Shown here in pieces: positions 18,045-26,426 of a DNA stretch of 64,000 bases; the stretch's first letter is position 1, and every line of letters begins with the position of its first letter. Under the pieces are notes generated by a model. That model saw only the letters and a list, made by a program, of their open reading frames with translations. It searched no databases and was not told where the DNA came from. The position numbers and the translations under genes are program-made. Source of the DNA: Pelomonas sp. Root1237 (GTDB taxonomy: Bacteria > Pseudomonadota > Gammaproteobacteria > Burkholderiales > Burkholderiaceae_C); the NCBI RefSeq assembly GCF_001425055.1, contig NZ_LMDK01000019.1, positions 248,001 through 312,000 of the forward strand. Direction: 5' to 3'.

Positions 18045-18873
18045 GAGGGCGCTCCATCGGAGGGCTGGCCGGAGCCGGCGCGGGCTCCGGCATGGGGGCA
18101 GGCAGGGGCTTGCGCTTGGCGGCAGTCAGCAGCGGTTCCACCGCGCCGGGCACGGCGGGCAGTTCAAGCCAGCCCTCGTGCGCGGGCCCGCGGCGCTTGA
18201 GCAGGTGCACGGCCAGGTCCCAGCCCTCGCCCGGCTGCACGATCAGGCGCAGCGGCGCGGCCGAGGACTGCTGCTGCACGCGCTCCGGCCGCATCAGGAA
18301 GGCCGGCGCATCGGAACTCAGCGCATTGACCTGCAGGCGCCGGATCTGCTCCGGCCGCGCCTCGGGCAGCCAGGCCAGCACGGCCACGCGCGACTTGATG
18401 GCCTGCTCGGCGGCCCAGAGCGCTTGAGCCGGCGTGCTGGCCTCCACCCAGATCAGTGCCGAGGGTGGCAGGCCCAGGGCCTGCAGGCCCGGCAGATGGG
18501 GCGTGTGGGGCGGGTTGATGAGCAGCAGCGAACGCAGCGCCGACGTGACCACGCGTCCGCGACGGCCGGGAGCGGCCGCCGGCAGGGCCTGGGCCGCCCA
18601 CCAGCCGCGCAGAGCCGGCGCCAGCAGCCGCCACTCCAGCACGCCGGGCTGCGATGTCAGCAACTCGGTGACTGCCCGCAGCGGCCAGCCGCCGCCGGGC
18701 AGTTCGGCGTCCAGCGCCGCAAAACCGCTGGCCAGCGTCGGATCGGCGGCGGTGCTCAGGCTGCTGCCGCGCCACAGCCACCCCTGCAGCCGGGCGTCGT
18801 CCAGCGGCAGGGGGACGAGCGGGGGCCGCAAGGCAGCGCAAGGGACACAGGAGGCGAGAGAAGCGGACAACAT
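18013..18873 (-). CDS. imuA: ImuA, RecA/SulA-like subunit of the translesion mutasome
   Basis: 286 residues. The segment TLASGFAALDAELPGGGWPLRAVTEL is typical of ImuA, a RecA-fold protein without a complete ATP-binding loop. In other species it binds ImuB and regulates the mutasome with RecA. The C-terminus is Pro/Ala-rich and runs 32 bp into imuB. The ATG at 18873 lacks a clear ribosome binding site, so the exact start is uncertain. It is first in the imuA-imuB-dnaE2 operon, about 55 bp downstream of a strong LexA box. Confidence 0.9.
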   Translation of the reverse strand: MLSASLASCVPCAALRPPLVPLPLDDARLQGWLWRGSSLSTAADPTLASGFAALDAELPGGGWPLRAVTELLTSQPGVLEWRLLAPALRGWWAAQALPAAAPGRRGRVVTSALRSLLLINPPHTPHLPGLQALGLPPSALIWVEASTPAQALWAAEQAIKSRVAVLAWLPEARPEQIRRLQVNALSSDAPAFLMRPERVQQQSSAAPLRLIVQPGEGWDLAVHLLKRRGPAHEGWLELPAVPGAVEPLLTAAKRKPLPAPMPEPAPAPASPPMERPHALARPVLQA

Positions 18874-18927
18874 GGCCAGGAAACAGGCAGGTCGGGGGAA
18901 GAATCCGGAGCTTGAATGAGATCACAA

Positions 18928-18947
18928 GACTGTATGGATATCCAGTA
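18928..18947. promoter_or_regulatory. LexA (SOS) box controlling imuA-imuB-dnaE2
   Basis: The 20-mer GACTGTATGGATATCCAGTA matches the LexA operator pattern: CTGT...CCAG core, flanking A and TA, 10 bases between CTG and CAG. On the minus strand a TTGCCA sequence lies just upstream and a CATACA/ATACAG -10 overlaps the box, so bound LexA would block polymerase. The divergent VOC gene at 19008 starts 61 bp away and could be affected as well. Confidence 0.85.
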
Positions 18948-19007
18948 TTTTCTGGCAATCGACCCCACCTTGGCGCTAGCATTTCACGGCGTTCCTGGAG
19001 AGCCGCC

Positions 19008-19388
19008 ATGCAACTCGCCCCGCTGATCTGCGTCCATGACGTGTCCGCCAGCAGCCGCTGGTATCAGCGCTTGCTGGAGTGCCACAGCGGCCACGGCGGC
19101 GACGAATACGAACGCCTGAACGCGCCCGACGGCCATTTGCTGCTGCAGTTGCACCGCTGGGAGGTCGATCACGATCATGGGCCTCTTGGCGACGTCGAGT
19201 TGCGCCCCTATGGCAACGGCGTGCTGCTGTGGTTCGAGCTGGCTGACTTCGACGCCGCCGTGGAGCGGGCGACAGCGCTGGATGTCGACGTCGTCAGGCC
19301 GAAGCGCTGGAGCCAGAACGGCAACTGGGAGTTCTGGCTGCGCGACCCCGATGGCTATGCCGTGGTGTTGACGAGCCCACTGCCCTGA
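19008..19388 (+). CDS. VOC (glyoxalase/bleomycin-resistance) superfamily protein
   Basis: 126 residues from the ATG at 19008, which has GGAG seven bases upstream. It shows the paired beta-alpha-beta-beta-beta modules of the vicinal oxygen chelate fold: an N-terminal VHDVSASSRWYQRLLE, and a C-terminal half ending EFWLRDPDGYAVVL, which holds the usual metal-ligand or catalytic Glu. The family includes lyases, dioxygenases and drug-binding resistance proteins. Nothing here fixes the substrate. It is divergent from the SOS operon and convergent with srkA. Confidence 0.8.
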   Translation: MQLAPLICVHDVSASSRWYQRLLECHSGHGGDEYERLNAPDGHLLLQLHRWEVDHDHGPLGDVELRPYGNGVLLWFELADFDAAVERATALDVDVVRPKRWSQNGNWEFWLRDPDGYAVVLTSPLP

Positions 19389-19393
19389 GCGAA

Positions 19394-20440
19394 TCAGGCG
19401 AAGCCGTCGCCATCGAAGTTGACCTCGTCCTCGTCACGGGCCAGCGTCGGGGTGCTGCCCTTGGGCCGCATCGCTTCCAGCTGTTCCCTCAGCTTGGCCA
19501 CTTGGTCCAGCCAATAGTTGGGCGTGCCAAACCAGGGGAAGGCGAGAGGGAAGGCCGGGTCGCCCCAGCGGCGAGCCAGCCAGGCGCTGTGGTGGATCAT
19601 GCGCATTGTTCGCAACGGTTCGATCAGGCGCAGTTCGCGATCATCGAATTCGGCGATCTGCTCGTAGCCATCGAGCACGGCGTTGAGCAGGCTGCGTGCA
19701 GCATCGGGCTCGCCGGGCAACAGCATCCACAGGTCCTGCACCACCGGGCCATTGACGGCGTCGTCGAGGTCGACGAAGTGCGGCCCGCGGTCAGGCGTCC
19801 AGAGGATGTTGCCGGGATGGCAGTCGCCATGCAGGCGTGTCAACTGCAAGTCGGGCAGGCTGTCAAAGGCGGCCTGGATGGCATCAATGCAGCGGCGTGC
19901 GGCCTCGTCCCAGGCGGGTGCGATCTCGGGCGGGATGGCGTCGTTGCCCATCAGCCAATCGCGTGCGGCCTGGGCGGGCGCGGCGCTGGCCCAGGCCAGG
20001 CGTTCGGCAAAGGGCTTTTGGCGGCCGACGCCGTGCAGGCGAGCCAGTAGCCGGCCGATCCAGCGCAGCACTTCGGGGTCTTCCAGCTCCGGCCCGCGCC
20101 CACCCTGGCGCGGCGTGACGGCCAGGCGCTGGCCCTGATAGTGGAAAAGGGTGGAGCCGCCCTCTAGCGTCCACGGCGCCGCGACGGGCACCTCGGCGGC
20201 GGCGAGCTCGGTGGCGAAATCGTGTTCTTCCAGGATCTGCGCATCGCTCCAGCGCGCCGGGCGGTAGAACTTGGCGACAGCCGCGCCGCCGTCCTCCAGG
20301 TGCAGCATCAGCACGCGGTTCTCGAAGGAGTTGAGCTGCAGCAGCCGGCCGTCGGCACGCAGGCCGGCGGCGTCCAGGGCGTCGAGCATGAACTCCGGCG
20401 TCAGGTCGCCGAAACTGAGATCAGGGGTCGCGTCATGCAT
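19394..20440 (-). CDS. srkA: SrkA/YihE-type stress response kinase
   Basis: 348 residues with a choline-kinase-like fold. Motifs: LNSFENRVLML and AKFYRPARWSDAQILEEH (ATP-binding lobe), HGDCHPGNILW (catalytic loop) and FVDLDDAVNGP (metal-binding Asp). These match E. coli YihE/SrkA, a Ser/Thr kinase that protects against stress-induced death. The ATG at 20440 aligns with the E. coli N-terminus. An in-frame TTG at 20467 overlaps the upstream stop codon (TTGA) and would add nine residues, so it is a possible coupled start. Neither has an ideal ribosome binding site. Confidence 0.9.
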   Translation of the reverse strand: MHDATPDLSFGDLTPEFMLDALDAAGLRADGRLLQLNSFENRVLMLHLEDGGAAVAKFYRPARWSDAQILEEHDFATELAAAEVPVAAPWTLEGGSTLFHYQGQRLAVTPRQGGRGPELEDPEVLRWIGRLLARLHGVGRQKPFAERLAWASAAPAQAARDWLMGNDAIPPEIAPAWDEAARRCIDAIQAAFDSLPDLQLTRLHGDCHPGNILWTPDRGPHFVDLDDAVNGPVVQDLWMLLPGEPDAARSLLNAVLDGYEQIAEFDDRELRLIEPLRTMRMIHHSAWLARRWGDPAFPLAFPWFGTPNYWLDQVAKLREQLEAMRPKGSTPTLARDEDEVNFDGDGFA

Positions 20441-20463
20441 CCGGCGAGTGTCGCCGGTTGCAA

Positions 20464-21330
20464 TCAACTCCGACGGGGACGCTGGGTGGCGTAGCGCGGC
20501 GCATCGACGACGACGCCGACGATGTCGTCCATCATGGCCTCCTCGTCGGCGTCATCGAGCACCGGCAGATTGCGCGGGTTGTAGCGCGCCGGGTCGAGGT
20601 TGCGTGAGGACAGACGGCGCTGTGGATGCGGCGCGGCGGGCTGGGCCGGCATGCGCGGATGGCGGTCGCGCTCTCGGTCCCCATAGCCGTCATTGCCGCC
20701 ACTGAAGACGCCAGCGTCCTGCCACAGCGGCAGAGGCTGGGAGAACTGCCCCCAGTCGCTGCCGAATTCGTCCTCGCTGCTGCCCATGCGGCGGCGCGGC
20801 GGCGTCGATGTGGCTGCCGGTGCGGGGAGCGGGCCGCGTGAATTGCTGCTCTGGGGCACCAAAAGCTGCAGCTCGGCGACGCTGGGCAGCTGGTCCATCG
20901 CGCAGCGCAAATAACGCACGCGGCAGGCGGAGAGCACGGCATGCTTGATCTGCAGGCTGCGCGGCGTAACGCCGCGCTCGCCCTCGAGGTCGATGGCGGC
21001 CAGCACGCGACCATTGGGGCTGCAGACCGCGAAGGTCACATGCGAGGCGCCGAGCAGGTCGAACCAGTAGCGCACTTCCTTGGCCTCGGTCGGCTGGCAA
21101 AACCGCACCAGCGGCAGCTTGGACAGCACGACGTGGTGGGGCAGGGCCTCGCGCAGCAGCCGGAAGACACGGCGCTCGTCGGTCGTGAATACAGGCCGCG
21201 CCGTGAGTGACCACTCCGCCGGCAAGCCTTTATTGGCGTACGCAGGTCGGCGCAGCGCCCAGATCAGGCTGATGGCCAGACCCAGGACGCAAACAGCCAG
21301 CGCGGCGATCCAATAAATGGCGTACGGCAT
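20464..21330 (-). CDS. Membrane-anchored DUF2726 protein
   Basis: 288 residues from the ATG at 21330. An N-terminal transmembrane helix (YWIAALAVCVLGLAISLIW) anchors the protein. The DUF2726 domain follows (about 45-160; RPVFTTDERRVFRLLREALP, then AIDLEGERG), a nuclease-like fold of unknown activity. The C-terminal 120 or so residues are low complexity and charged. A longer in-frame start at 21393 would put 21 charged residues before the membrane helix and is less likely. It lies directly upstream of srkA and may be co-transcribed. Function unknown. Confidence 0.75.
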   Translation of the reverse strand: MPYAIYWIAALAVCVLGLAISLIWALRRPAYANKGLPAEWSLTARPVFTTDERRVFRLLREALPHHVVLSKLPLVRFCQPTEAKEVRYWFDLLGASHVTFAVCSPNGRVLAAIDLEGERGVTPRSLQIKHAVLSACRVRYLRCAMDQLPSVAELQLLVPQSSNSRGPLPAPAATSTPPRRRMGSSEDEFGSDWGQFSQPLPLWQDAGVFSGGNDGYGDRERDRHPRMPAQPAAPHPQRRLSSRNLDPARYNPRNLPVLDDADEEAMMDDIVGVVVDAPRYATQRPRRS

Positions 21331-21489
21331 ACCCTGAAGGGATTTCGGCGGATGACGCCGACCTTGTTTTCTCGCGGCGCAATGGTCGGGCAATGTAGCG
21401 CAACGTCCCTAAAAGGAATTACTCGCTAGTCCCGATTCCCCCGGGCCTGAGGGGGAGCATGCCTGGGAAAACGGCCGTTAGCCCGTCAT

Positions 21490-22296
21490 TTATTCCTTGG
21501 CGGCGCGCCCGGGAGATTCGAAATGGGCTTTGACCTCGGCAACGCTGTCGACAAATCCACTCAGCACTTGAGCCTGGCGCTTGAACTGGAAATCCAGCTC
21601 GCCCAGATGCCGCTCCAGTGCCTGCTCGACCTGGGAGCTGAATGATTCGGGTGGCAGGCGCAGATAGGCCGCGGATTCGCTGCCGTCGCGCTCGACGATG
21701 GCGCCAGCCGCTGCCGCAATGCGCAGCATGGGACGGTTTTCGCTCAGTGCGTGGATGAACAGGGTGTCGATACCCCGGTTGCGGGCATGCAAGCCCGCGG
21801 CGTCGAAAAGCCGCCGTCCCAGGCCCCGGCCGCGCGACTGCGGCAGCACGGAGACGCCGAACTCGGCCATCGTGCGGCTGGGCTCATCCGGCATCGGTTG
21901 CCCATAGGCCAGATGGGCCAGGGCGATCAGGTGCAGGCGGCGGTTGAAGATGCCCAGCACCTCGTCGCGGGCAAAGTCGATGCTGAGGGCGTATTTGCGA
22001 ATCTGCTCGTCCGAAGCCGGGTACCCGAAGCGCAAGTAACGGTCCTGCGGCTCCAGCGCCAGCAGGTGGTCAATGATGCGATGGCGGTGGCGGCGCGCGA
22101 GTGAGCGAATTGGCACCCAGGTGGAAAGGAGCTCCAATGCAGCCCGGGCCTTGGCCAGCGGGCCTGCCGGTTCGGCCGGGGCGGCTGCCGGCGCAATCGG
22201 GTCGAGGCCGAAGGCCGACAGCTCATGGCCCTCGCCCGCCGCGGCTTCGGCGAGGGGAGGAGAGGCGGCGGACGGGGGCTTGGGCATGGCGGGCAC
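21490..22296 (-). CDS. GNAT family N-acetyltransferase
   Basis: 268 residues. The acetyl-CoA-binding motif is QSRGRGLGRRLFDAA (about 154-168), followed by ARNRGIDTLFIHALSENRPMLRIAAAAGA, the standard GNAT motif B. The first 50 residues are Ala/Pro-rich and probably disordered; the last 40 look helical. The acceptor is unknown. It stands alone, about 160 bp upstream of the DUF2726 gene. Confidence 0.82.
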   Translation of the reverse strand: MPAMPKPPSAASPPLAEAAAGEGHELSAFGLDPIAPAAAPAEPAGPLAKARAALELLSTWVPIRSLARRHRHRIIDHLLALEPQDRYLRFGYPASDEQIRKYALSIDFARDEVLGIFNRRLHLIALAHLAYGQPMPDEPSRTMAEFGVSVLPQSRGRGLGRRLFDAAGLHARNRGIDTLFIHALSENRPMLRIAAAAGAIVERDGSESAAYLRLPPESFSSQVEQALERHLGELDFQFKRQAQVLSGFVDSVAEVKAHFESPGRAAKE

Positions 22297-22330
22297 TGCA
22301 AAGGTATGGCAAGGTTAACGCCTCGGTCCT

Positions 22331-22359
22331 TTTCAAACCATCGGCCGCACTGCTACACT
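22331..22359 (+). promoter_or_regulatory. Probable sigma-70 promoter of rplM-rpsI
   Basis: TTTCAA (22331-22336) and TACACT (22354-22359) are 17 bp apart, and TG in the right place makes an extended -10 (TGCTACACT). It lies about 140 bp upstream of rplM, leaving a long 5' leader, as is common for ribosomal protein operons. Confidence 0.55.
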
Positions 22360-22500
22360 CGTGGGCTTTTCCGTCAAAAGGCTGCGGGAAAGAGCCGTGT
22401 TGAGAGGCTGTGCATCAGACACAAGCACCGAGACCGGTCGAAGTTCAGCCATCTATTGCCGGTTTCAGCAGTTTGAAGCCGGCGCAGCGAAAGCACTCTC

Positions 22501-22929
22501 ATGAAGACCTTCAGCGCCAAGCCGGCCGAAGTGACGCACGAGTGGTTTGTGATTGACGCCACCGACAAGGTGCTCGGACGTGTTGCCAGCGAAGTGGCAC
22601 TCCGTTTGCGCGGCAAGCACAAGGCCATTTACACGCCTCACGTGGATACCGGTGATTTCATCGTCATCGTCAATGCCGAAAAGCTCCGTGTCACGGGCAA
22701 CAAGGCCACCGACAAGGTGTACTACCGTCACAGCGGCTTCCCCGGCGGCATCTACGCCACGAAGTTCAAGGACATGCAAGCCAAGCACCCCGGCCGCGCG
22801 CTGGAAAAGGCCGTCAAGGGCATGCTGCCCAAGGGCCCGCTCGGTTACGCCATGGTCAAGAAGCTGAAGGTCTACGCAGGCCCGACGCACCCGCATACCG
22901 CCCAGCAGCCCAAGGCTCTCGAGATCTAA
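22501..22929 (+). CDS. rplM: 50S ribosomal protein L13
   Basis: 142 residues, the same length as E. coli L13, with the family segments [18 protein letters not shown] and [21 protein letters not shown], and GLPKGPLG-like residues near position 110. L13 binds 23S rRNA early in 50S assembly. It is 9 bp upstream of rpsI in the conserved rplM-rpsI operon. The roughly 140-base leader may be the place of autogenous control, but I cannot assign a known structure to it. Confidence 0.99.
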   Translation: MKTFSAKPAEVTHEWFVIDATDKVLGRVASEVALRLRGKHKAIYTPHVDTGDFIVIVNAEKLRVTGNKATDKVYYRHSGFPGGIYATKFKDMQAKHPGRALEKAVKGMLPKGPLGYAMVKKLKVYAGPTHPHTAQQPKALEI

Positions 22930-22938
22930 GGAACGGCC

Positions 22939-23331
22939 ATGATCGGAAACTGGAATTACGGTACGGGCCGTCGCAAGTCGTCGGTCGCTCGCGTCTTCAT
23001 GAAGAAGGGCACGGGCCAGATCATCGTCAATGGCAAGGCCATCGACGCTTACTTTGGTCGTCAGACGTCCATCATGATCGCCAAGCAGCCCCTGCTGCTG
23101 ACGAACAATGGTGAAGCCTTCGACATCAAGGTGAACGTGCACGGCGGTGGCGAATCGGGTCAAGCCGGCGCTCTGCGCCTGGGCATCACCCGCGCGCTGA
23201 TCGACTACGACGCAGCCCTGAAGCCCGAACTGAGCCGCGCCGGCTTCGTCACGCGTGACGCGCGTGAAGTCGAGCGTAAGAAGGTCGGTCTGCACGGCGC
23301 CCGTCGCAGGAAGCAGTTCAGCAAGCGTTAA
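22939..23331 (+). CDS. rpsI: 30S ribosomal protein S9
   Basis: 130 residues ending [14 protein letters not shown], the basic tail that reaches the P-site tRNA. The core [19 protein letters not shown] is universal in S9. AAGGA precedes the ATG. Second gene of the rplM operon, closed by the strong terminator at 23348. Confidence 0.99.
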   Translation: MIGNWNYGTGRRKSSVARVFMKKGTGQIIVNGKAIDAYFGRQTSIMIAKQPLLLTNNGEAFDIKVNVHGGGESGQAGALRLGITRALIDYDAALKPELSRAGFVTRDAREVERKKVGLHGARRRKQFSKR

Positions 23332-23347
23332 TTGCTGCGCATCGACA

Positions 23348-23379
23348 CAAAAGGCCGCTTCGAGCGGCCTTTTGTTTTT
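23348..23379 (+). terminator. Rho-independent terminator after rpsI
   Basis: A perfect 12 bp stem (CAAAAGGCCGCT / AGCGGCCTTTTG) with a 3-base loop is followed by five T. It begins 17 bp after the rpsI stop. Confidence 0.93.
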
Positions 23380-23430
23380 GCGCGGACAATCCCCATATTC
23401 GTCTCTGGACAGATTCACAGGAGCCTCGCC

Positions 23431-23796
23431 ATGAGCGCCGTGCTTGATACCCCCGTCACTGACATTCCCGTGCCCCTGGTGTTCACCGACAGCGCCGCCG
23501 ACAAGGTGCGCGACTTGGTGGCCGAGGAAGGCAACCCGGACCTGAAGCTGCGCGTTTTCGTGCAGGGTGGTGGTTGCTCCGGCTTCCAGTACGGCTTCAC
23601 CTTCGACGAGGCCGTCAACGACGACGACACGCAGATGCAGAAGAATGGCGTCACGCTGCTGATCGACTCGATGAGCCTGCAATACCTGATGGGTGCCGAG
23701 ATCGACTACAAGGAAGACCTGCAGGGCGCCCAGTTCGTCATCAAGAACCCGAACGCCACGACGACCTGCGGCTGCGGCTCCTCCTTCTCGGTCTGA
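23431..23796 (+). CDS. erpA: ErpA, iron-sulfur cluster insertion protein
   Basis: 121 residues of the A-type carrier family with the three cluster-binding cysteines: Cys49 in [11 protein letters not shown], and Cys113 and Cys115 in TTCGCGSSF. It hands Fe-S clusters to apoproteins such as the IspG/IspH isoprenoid enzymes. The ATG at 23431 has AGGAG upstream; an in-frame extension back to the rpsI stop has no such support and crosses a terminator. The position next to rplM-rpsI is conserved in Burkholderiales. Confidence 0.95.
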   Translation: MSAVLDTPVTDIPVPLVFTDSAADKVRDLVAEEGNPDLKLRVFVQGGGCSGFQYGFTFDEAVNDDDTQMQKNGVTLLIDSMSLQYLMGAEIDYKEDLQGAQFVIKNPNATTTCGCGSSFSV

Positions 23797-23819
23797 GCCT
23801 TCGCTCAACCCTCGCTGAC

Positions 23820-23842
23820 AAGCCGCCTCCGGGCGGCTTTTT
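23820..23842 (+). terminator. Rho-independent terminator after erpA
   Basis: An 8 bp stem (AAGCCGCC / GGCGGCTT) with a TCCG loop ends in five T, 24 bp after the erpA stop. Confidence 0.88.
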
Positions 23843-23854
23843 CATTGCCGACCC

Positions 23855-25300
23855 ATGGCACCTCCCTTGCCGTCTCCCGACATGGATCAGGAACGCAAGC
23901 AGCGCATGCTGCTGTGGCTGGTGGCCCTCGGCTTCTTCATGCAGACGCTGGACGCCACCATCGTCAACACGGCGCTGCCGGCAATGGCGCGCAGCCTGGG
24001 CGAAAGCCCGCTGCGCATGCAGTCCGTCGTCGTCGCCTATTCGCTGACGATGGCCATGCTGATCCCGGCCACGGGCTGGGTGGCGGACCGCTTCGGCACG
24101 CGCCGCATCTACGTCGGCGCAATCGTCCTCTTCGTGATCGGCTCGGTGCTGTGCGCGTTGGCGCCCAGCCTGGACGCCCTGGTCGCCGCGCGTGTCGTGC
24201 AAGGCGCTGGTGGCGCGCTGCTGCTGCCGGTCGGACGCCTGGTCGTGCTGCGCACCTTCCCGCGCGAGCGCTTCCTGCAGGCGATGAGCTTCGTTGCCAT
24301 TCCCGGCTTGGTCGGCCCGCTGATCGGCCCAACGCTGGGCGGCTGGCTGGTGCAGGCGGCGTCCTGGCACTGGATCTTTCTGATCAACCTGCCGGTCGGC
24401 CTCATCGGCGCCTTGGCCACGTTGCGCTACATGCCAGCACCTGCGCCGGTCGCGGTCGGGCGCTTTGATCTGACGGGCTATCTGCTGCTGGCCTTCGGCA
24501 TGGCCGCGGTCTCGCTGGCGCTGGACGGCCTGTCGGGCCTGGGCTTGCGCCAGGCTTCGGTACTGATGTTGATGATCTTCGGGCTGGCCAGCCTGACGAC
24601 CTACTGGCTGCATGCCCTGCGCCGGCCCGACCCGCTGTTTTCGCCCCGGCTGTTTCGCATCGGTGCGCTGCGCATCGGCCTGCTCGGCAATCTGTTCTCG
24701 CGCCTGGGCAGCTCCTGCATGCCCTTCCTGATCCCGCTGCTGCTGCAGGTGACCATGGGCTATTCGCCCGCCCAGGCCGGCATGATGATGTTGCCCGTGG
24801 CCCTGGCCAGCATGTCGATGAAGCGCGTGACGACACCGCTCATCCGGCGCCACGGCTACCGGCGTGTGCTGGTCGTCAACACCTTGCTGGTCGGGCTGAC
24901 GATGGCGAGCTTCGGCTTCGCCACGCCTGGGCAGCCGCTGGTGGTGACTGTCGTGCAACTGGCACTCTTTGGCGCCGTCAACTCGATGCAGTTCACCGCG
25001 ATGAACACGCTGACGCTGAAGGATCTCGAGCCCGACAACGCGAGCAGTGGCAACAGCCTGCTGTCCATGGTGCAGATGCTGGCCATGGGCATGGGTGTGG
25101 CCGCGGCGGGCGCGGTGCTGGCGGCCTTCACAGCGCACTTCGGCATGGACGGTGTGCAGACGCTGCAGGCCTTTCGCGCCACCTTTGTCTGCATGGCCCT
25201 GATCACGATGGCCTCGGCTGGCATCTTCGGCCAGCTCGAATCGGGCGACAGCCACGTGGCGCTGGCGATCAAGCAGCAGGACCCGCCCGAACCGGGCTGA
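23855..25300 (+). CDS. MdtD-like DHA2 family MFS multidrug exporter
   Basis: 481 residues with about 14 hydrophobic segments. DHA2 signatures: LDATIVNTALPAMARSL in helix 1 (motif D region), GWVADRFGTRRIY (motif A) and GPTLGGWLV (motif C of drug/proton antiporters). The best resemblance is to MdtD of E. coli, though without its mdtABC neighbours, so the substrate is open. Starts at 23855 and 23882 are both possible; neither has a strong ribosome binding site. It stands alone between two unrelated units and is convergent with anmK. Confidence 0.85.
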   Translation: MAPPLPSPDMDQERKQRMLLWLVALGFFMQTLDATIVNTALPAMARSLGESPLRMQSVVVAYSLTMAMLIPATGWVADRFGTRRIYVGAIVLFVIGSVLCALAPSLDALVAARVVQGAGGALLLPVGRLVVLRTFPRERFLQAMSFVAIPGLVGPLIGPTLGGWLVQAASWHWIFLINLPVGLIGALATLRYMPAPAPVAVGRFDLTGYLLLAFGMAAVSLALDGLSGLGLRQASVLMLMIFGLASLTTYWLHALRRPDPLFSPRLFRIGALRIGLLGNLFSRLGSSCMPFLIPLLLQVTMGYSPAQAGMMMLPVALASMSMKRVTTPLIRRHGYRRVLVVNTLLVGLTMASFGFATPGQPLVVTVVQLALFGAVNSMQFTAMNTLTLKDLEPDNASSGNSLLSMVQMLAMGMGVAAAGAVLAAFTAHFGMDGVQTLQAFRATFVCMALITMASAGIFGQLESGDSHVALAIKQQDPPEPG

Positions 25301-25310
25301 GCCCGCGCTG

Positions 25311-26426
25311 TCAGGCGGGGTAGAGTGCCCCCAGCAGGCGCGTGCCTGCTGCGCCGGTGACGGCAGGCAGATTGCCCGGCCGGCGCTCGACAAAGCACCG
25401 GGCCAGCCAGGCGAAGGCCGCCGCTTCGACCTGGTCGACCGGCAGGCCGTGCGCGGCGCTGGTCTGCACGGCCACGCCGGGCAGCAGCGCCGCCAGGCGG
25501 CCCATCATCGTGCCGTTCAGGGCGCCGCCACCGCAGGCGATCAAGTGCTTGGCCTGTGGCATGGTGGTGTGCAGGGCGTCGGACACGCAGCGAGCGCTGA
25601 GCTCCAGCAGCGTCGCCTGCACATCCTCCGGCGCGAGACTGGGCGCCAGCTTCGCGTCCAACCAGCGCAGATGGAAGAGATCGCGCCCCGTGCTCTTGGG
25701 CGGCGGTAATGCGAACCAGGGTTCGGCCCGCAATGCCGCCAACAGTTCGGGAAGCACCTTGCCCGTCGCGGCCCAGGCGCCGTCGGCGTCATAGGCCAAG
25801 CCGCGATGTCGGGCGATCCAGCCATCCATCAGGCAGTTGGCCGGGCCGCAGTCGAAGCCGCCGGTGCGGCCGTCGGCATGCAGCAGGCTGAGGTTGCTGA
25901 TGCCGCCGAGATTGAGCACTGCCACGTCCGCCTGCGCTGCACCGAAGACGGCGCGGTGGAAGGCCGGCACCAGTGGCGCGCCCTGGCCGCCCGCGGCCAC
26001 ATCGCGGCTGCGCAGGTCGCAGATGACGTCAATGCCGACCTGCTCGGCCAGCAGGGCGCCGTTCAGCAGTTGCGTCGTGTAGCCGTCGAAGCCGTCCGGG
26101 CGGTGGCGCGCCGTCTGGCCATGAGCGCCCAGCGCCGCAATCTGCTTGCGTGGAACGCCCGTGGCTTCAAGCAACTGCGAGACGACGTCGGCATAGGCAC
26201 GGGCTACCGCATTGGCAGCCAAGGCGGCGCGATGCAGCTCGTTACCGCCAGGTGCGTTCAGTGCCAACAACTCGTCGCGCAGCGCGTGGGAGAAGGGGGC
26301 ATGCACATGGCCGGTGACGGCCAGCGCATCGGCGTCGAAGAGGACGCCATCAATGCCGTCGAGCGAGGTGCCCGACATCAGCCCGATATAGAGCTGACGG
26401 AGCTCAGTCGGCGGCTGAGACGCCAT
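25311..26426 (-). CDS. anmK: AnmK, anhydro-N-acetylmuramic acid kinase
   Basis: 371 residues (E. coli 369). The ATP-binding opening is IGLMSGTSLDGIDG; further motifs are GAHGQTARHRP, NLGGISNLS and ACGGGALNGTMM. It phosphorylates and opens 1,6-anhydro-MurNAc during cell-wall recycling, giving MurNAc-6-phosphate. The ATG at 26426 overlaps the end of the upstream M23 peptidase gene by 23 bp; a longer reading frame exists but runs through that gene. Pairing with a murein hydrolase fits a wall-recycling unit. Confidence 0.95.
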   Translation of the reverse strand: MASQPPTELRQLYIGLMSGTSLDGIDGVLFDADALAVTGHVHAPFSHALRDELLALNAPGGNELHRAALAANAVARAYADVVSQLLEATGVPRKQIAALGAHGQTARHRPDGFDGYTTQLLNGALLAEQVGIDVICDLRSRDVAAGGQGAPLVPAFHRAVFGAAQADVAVLNLGGISNLSLLHADGRTGGFDCGPANCLMDGWIARHRGLAYDADGAWAATGKVLPELLAALRAEPWFALPPPKSTGRDLFHLRWLDAKLAPSLAPEDVQATLLELSARCVSDALHTTMPQAKHLIACGGGALNGTMMGRLAALLPGVAVQTSAAHGLPVDQVEAAAFAWLARCFVERRPGNLPAVTGAAGTRLLGALYPA

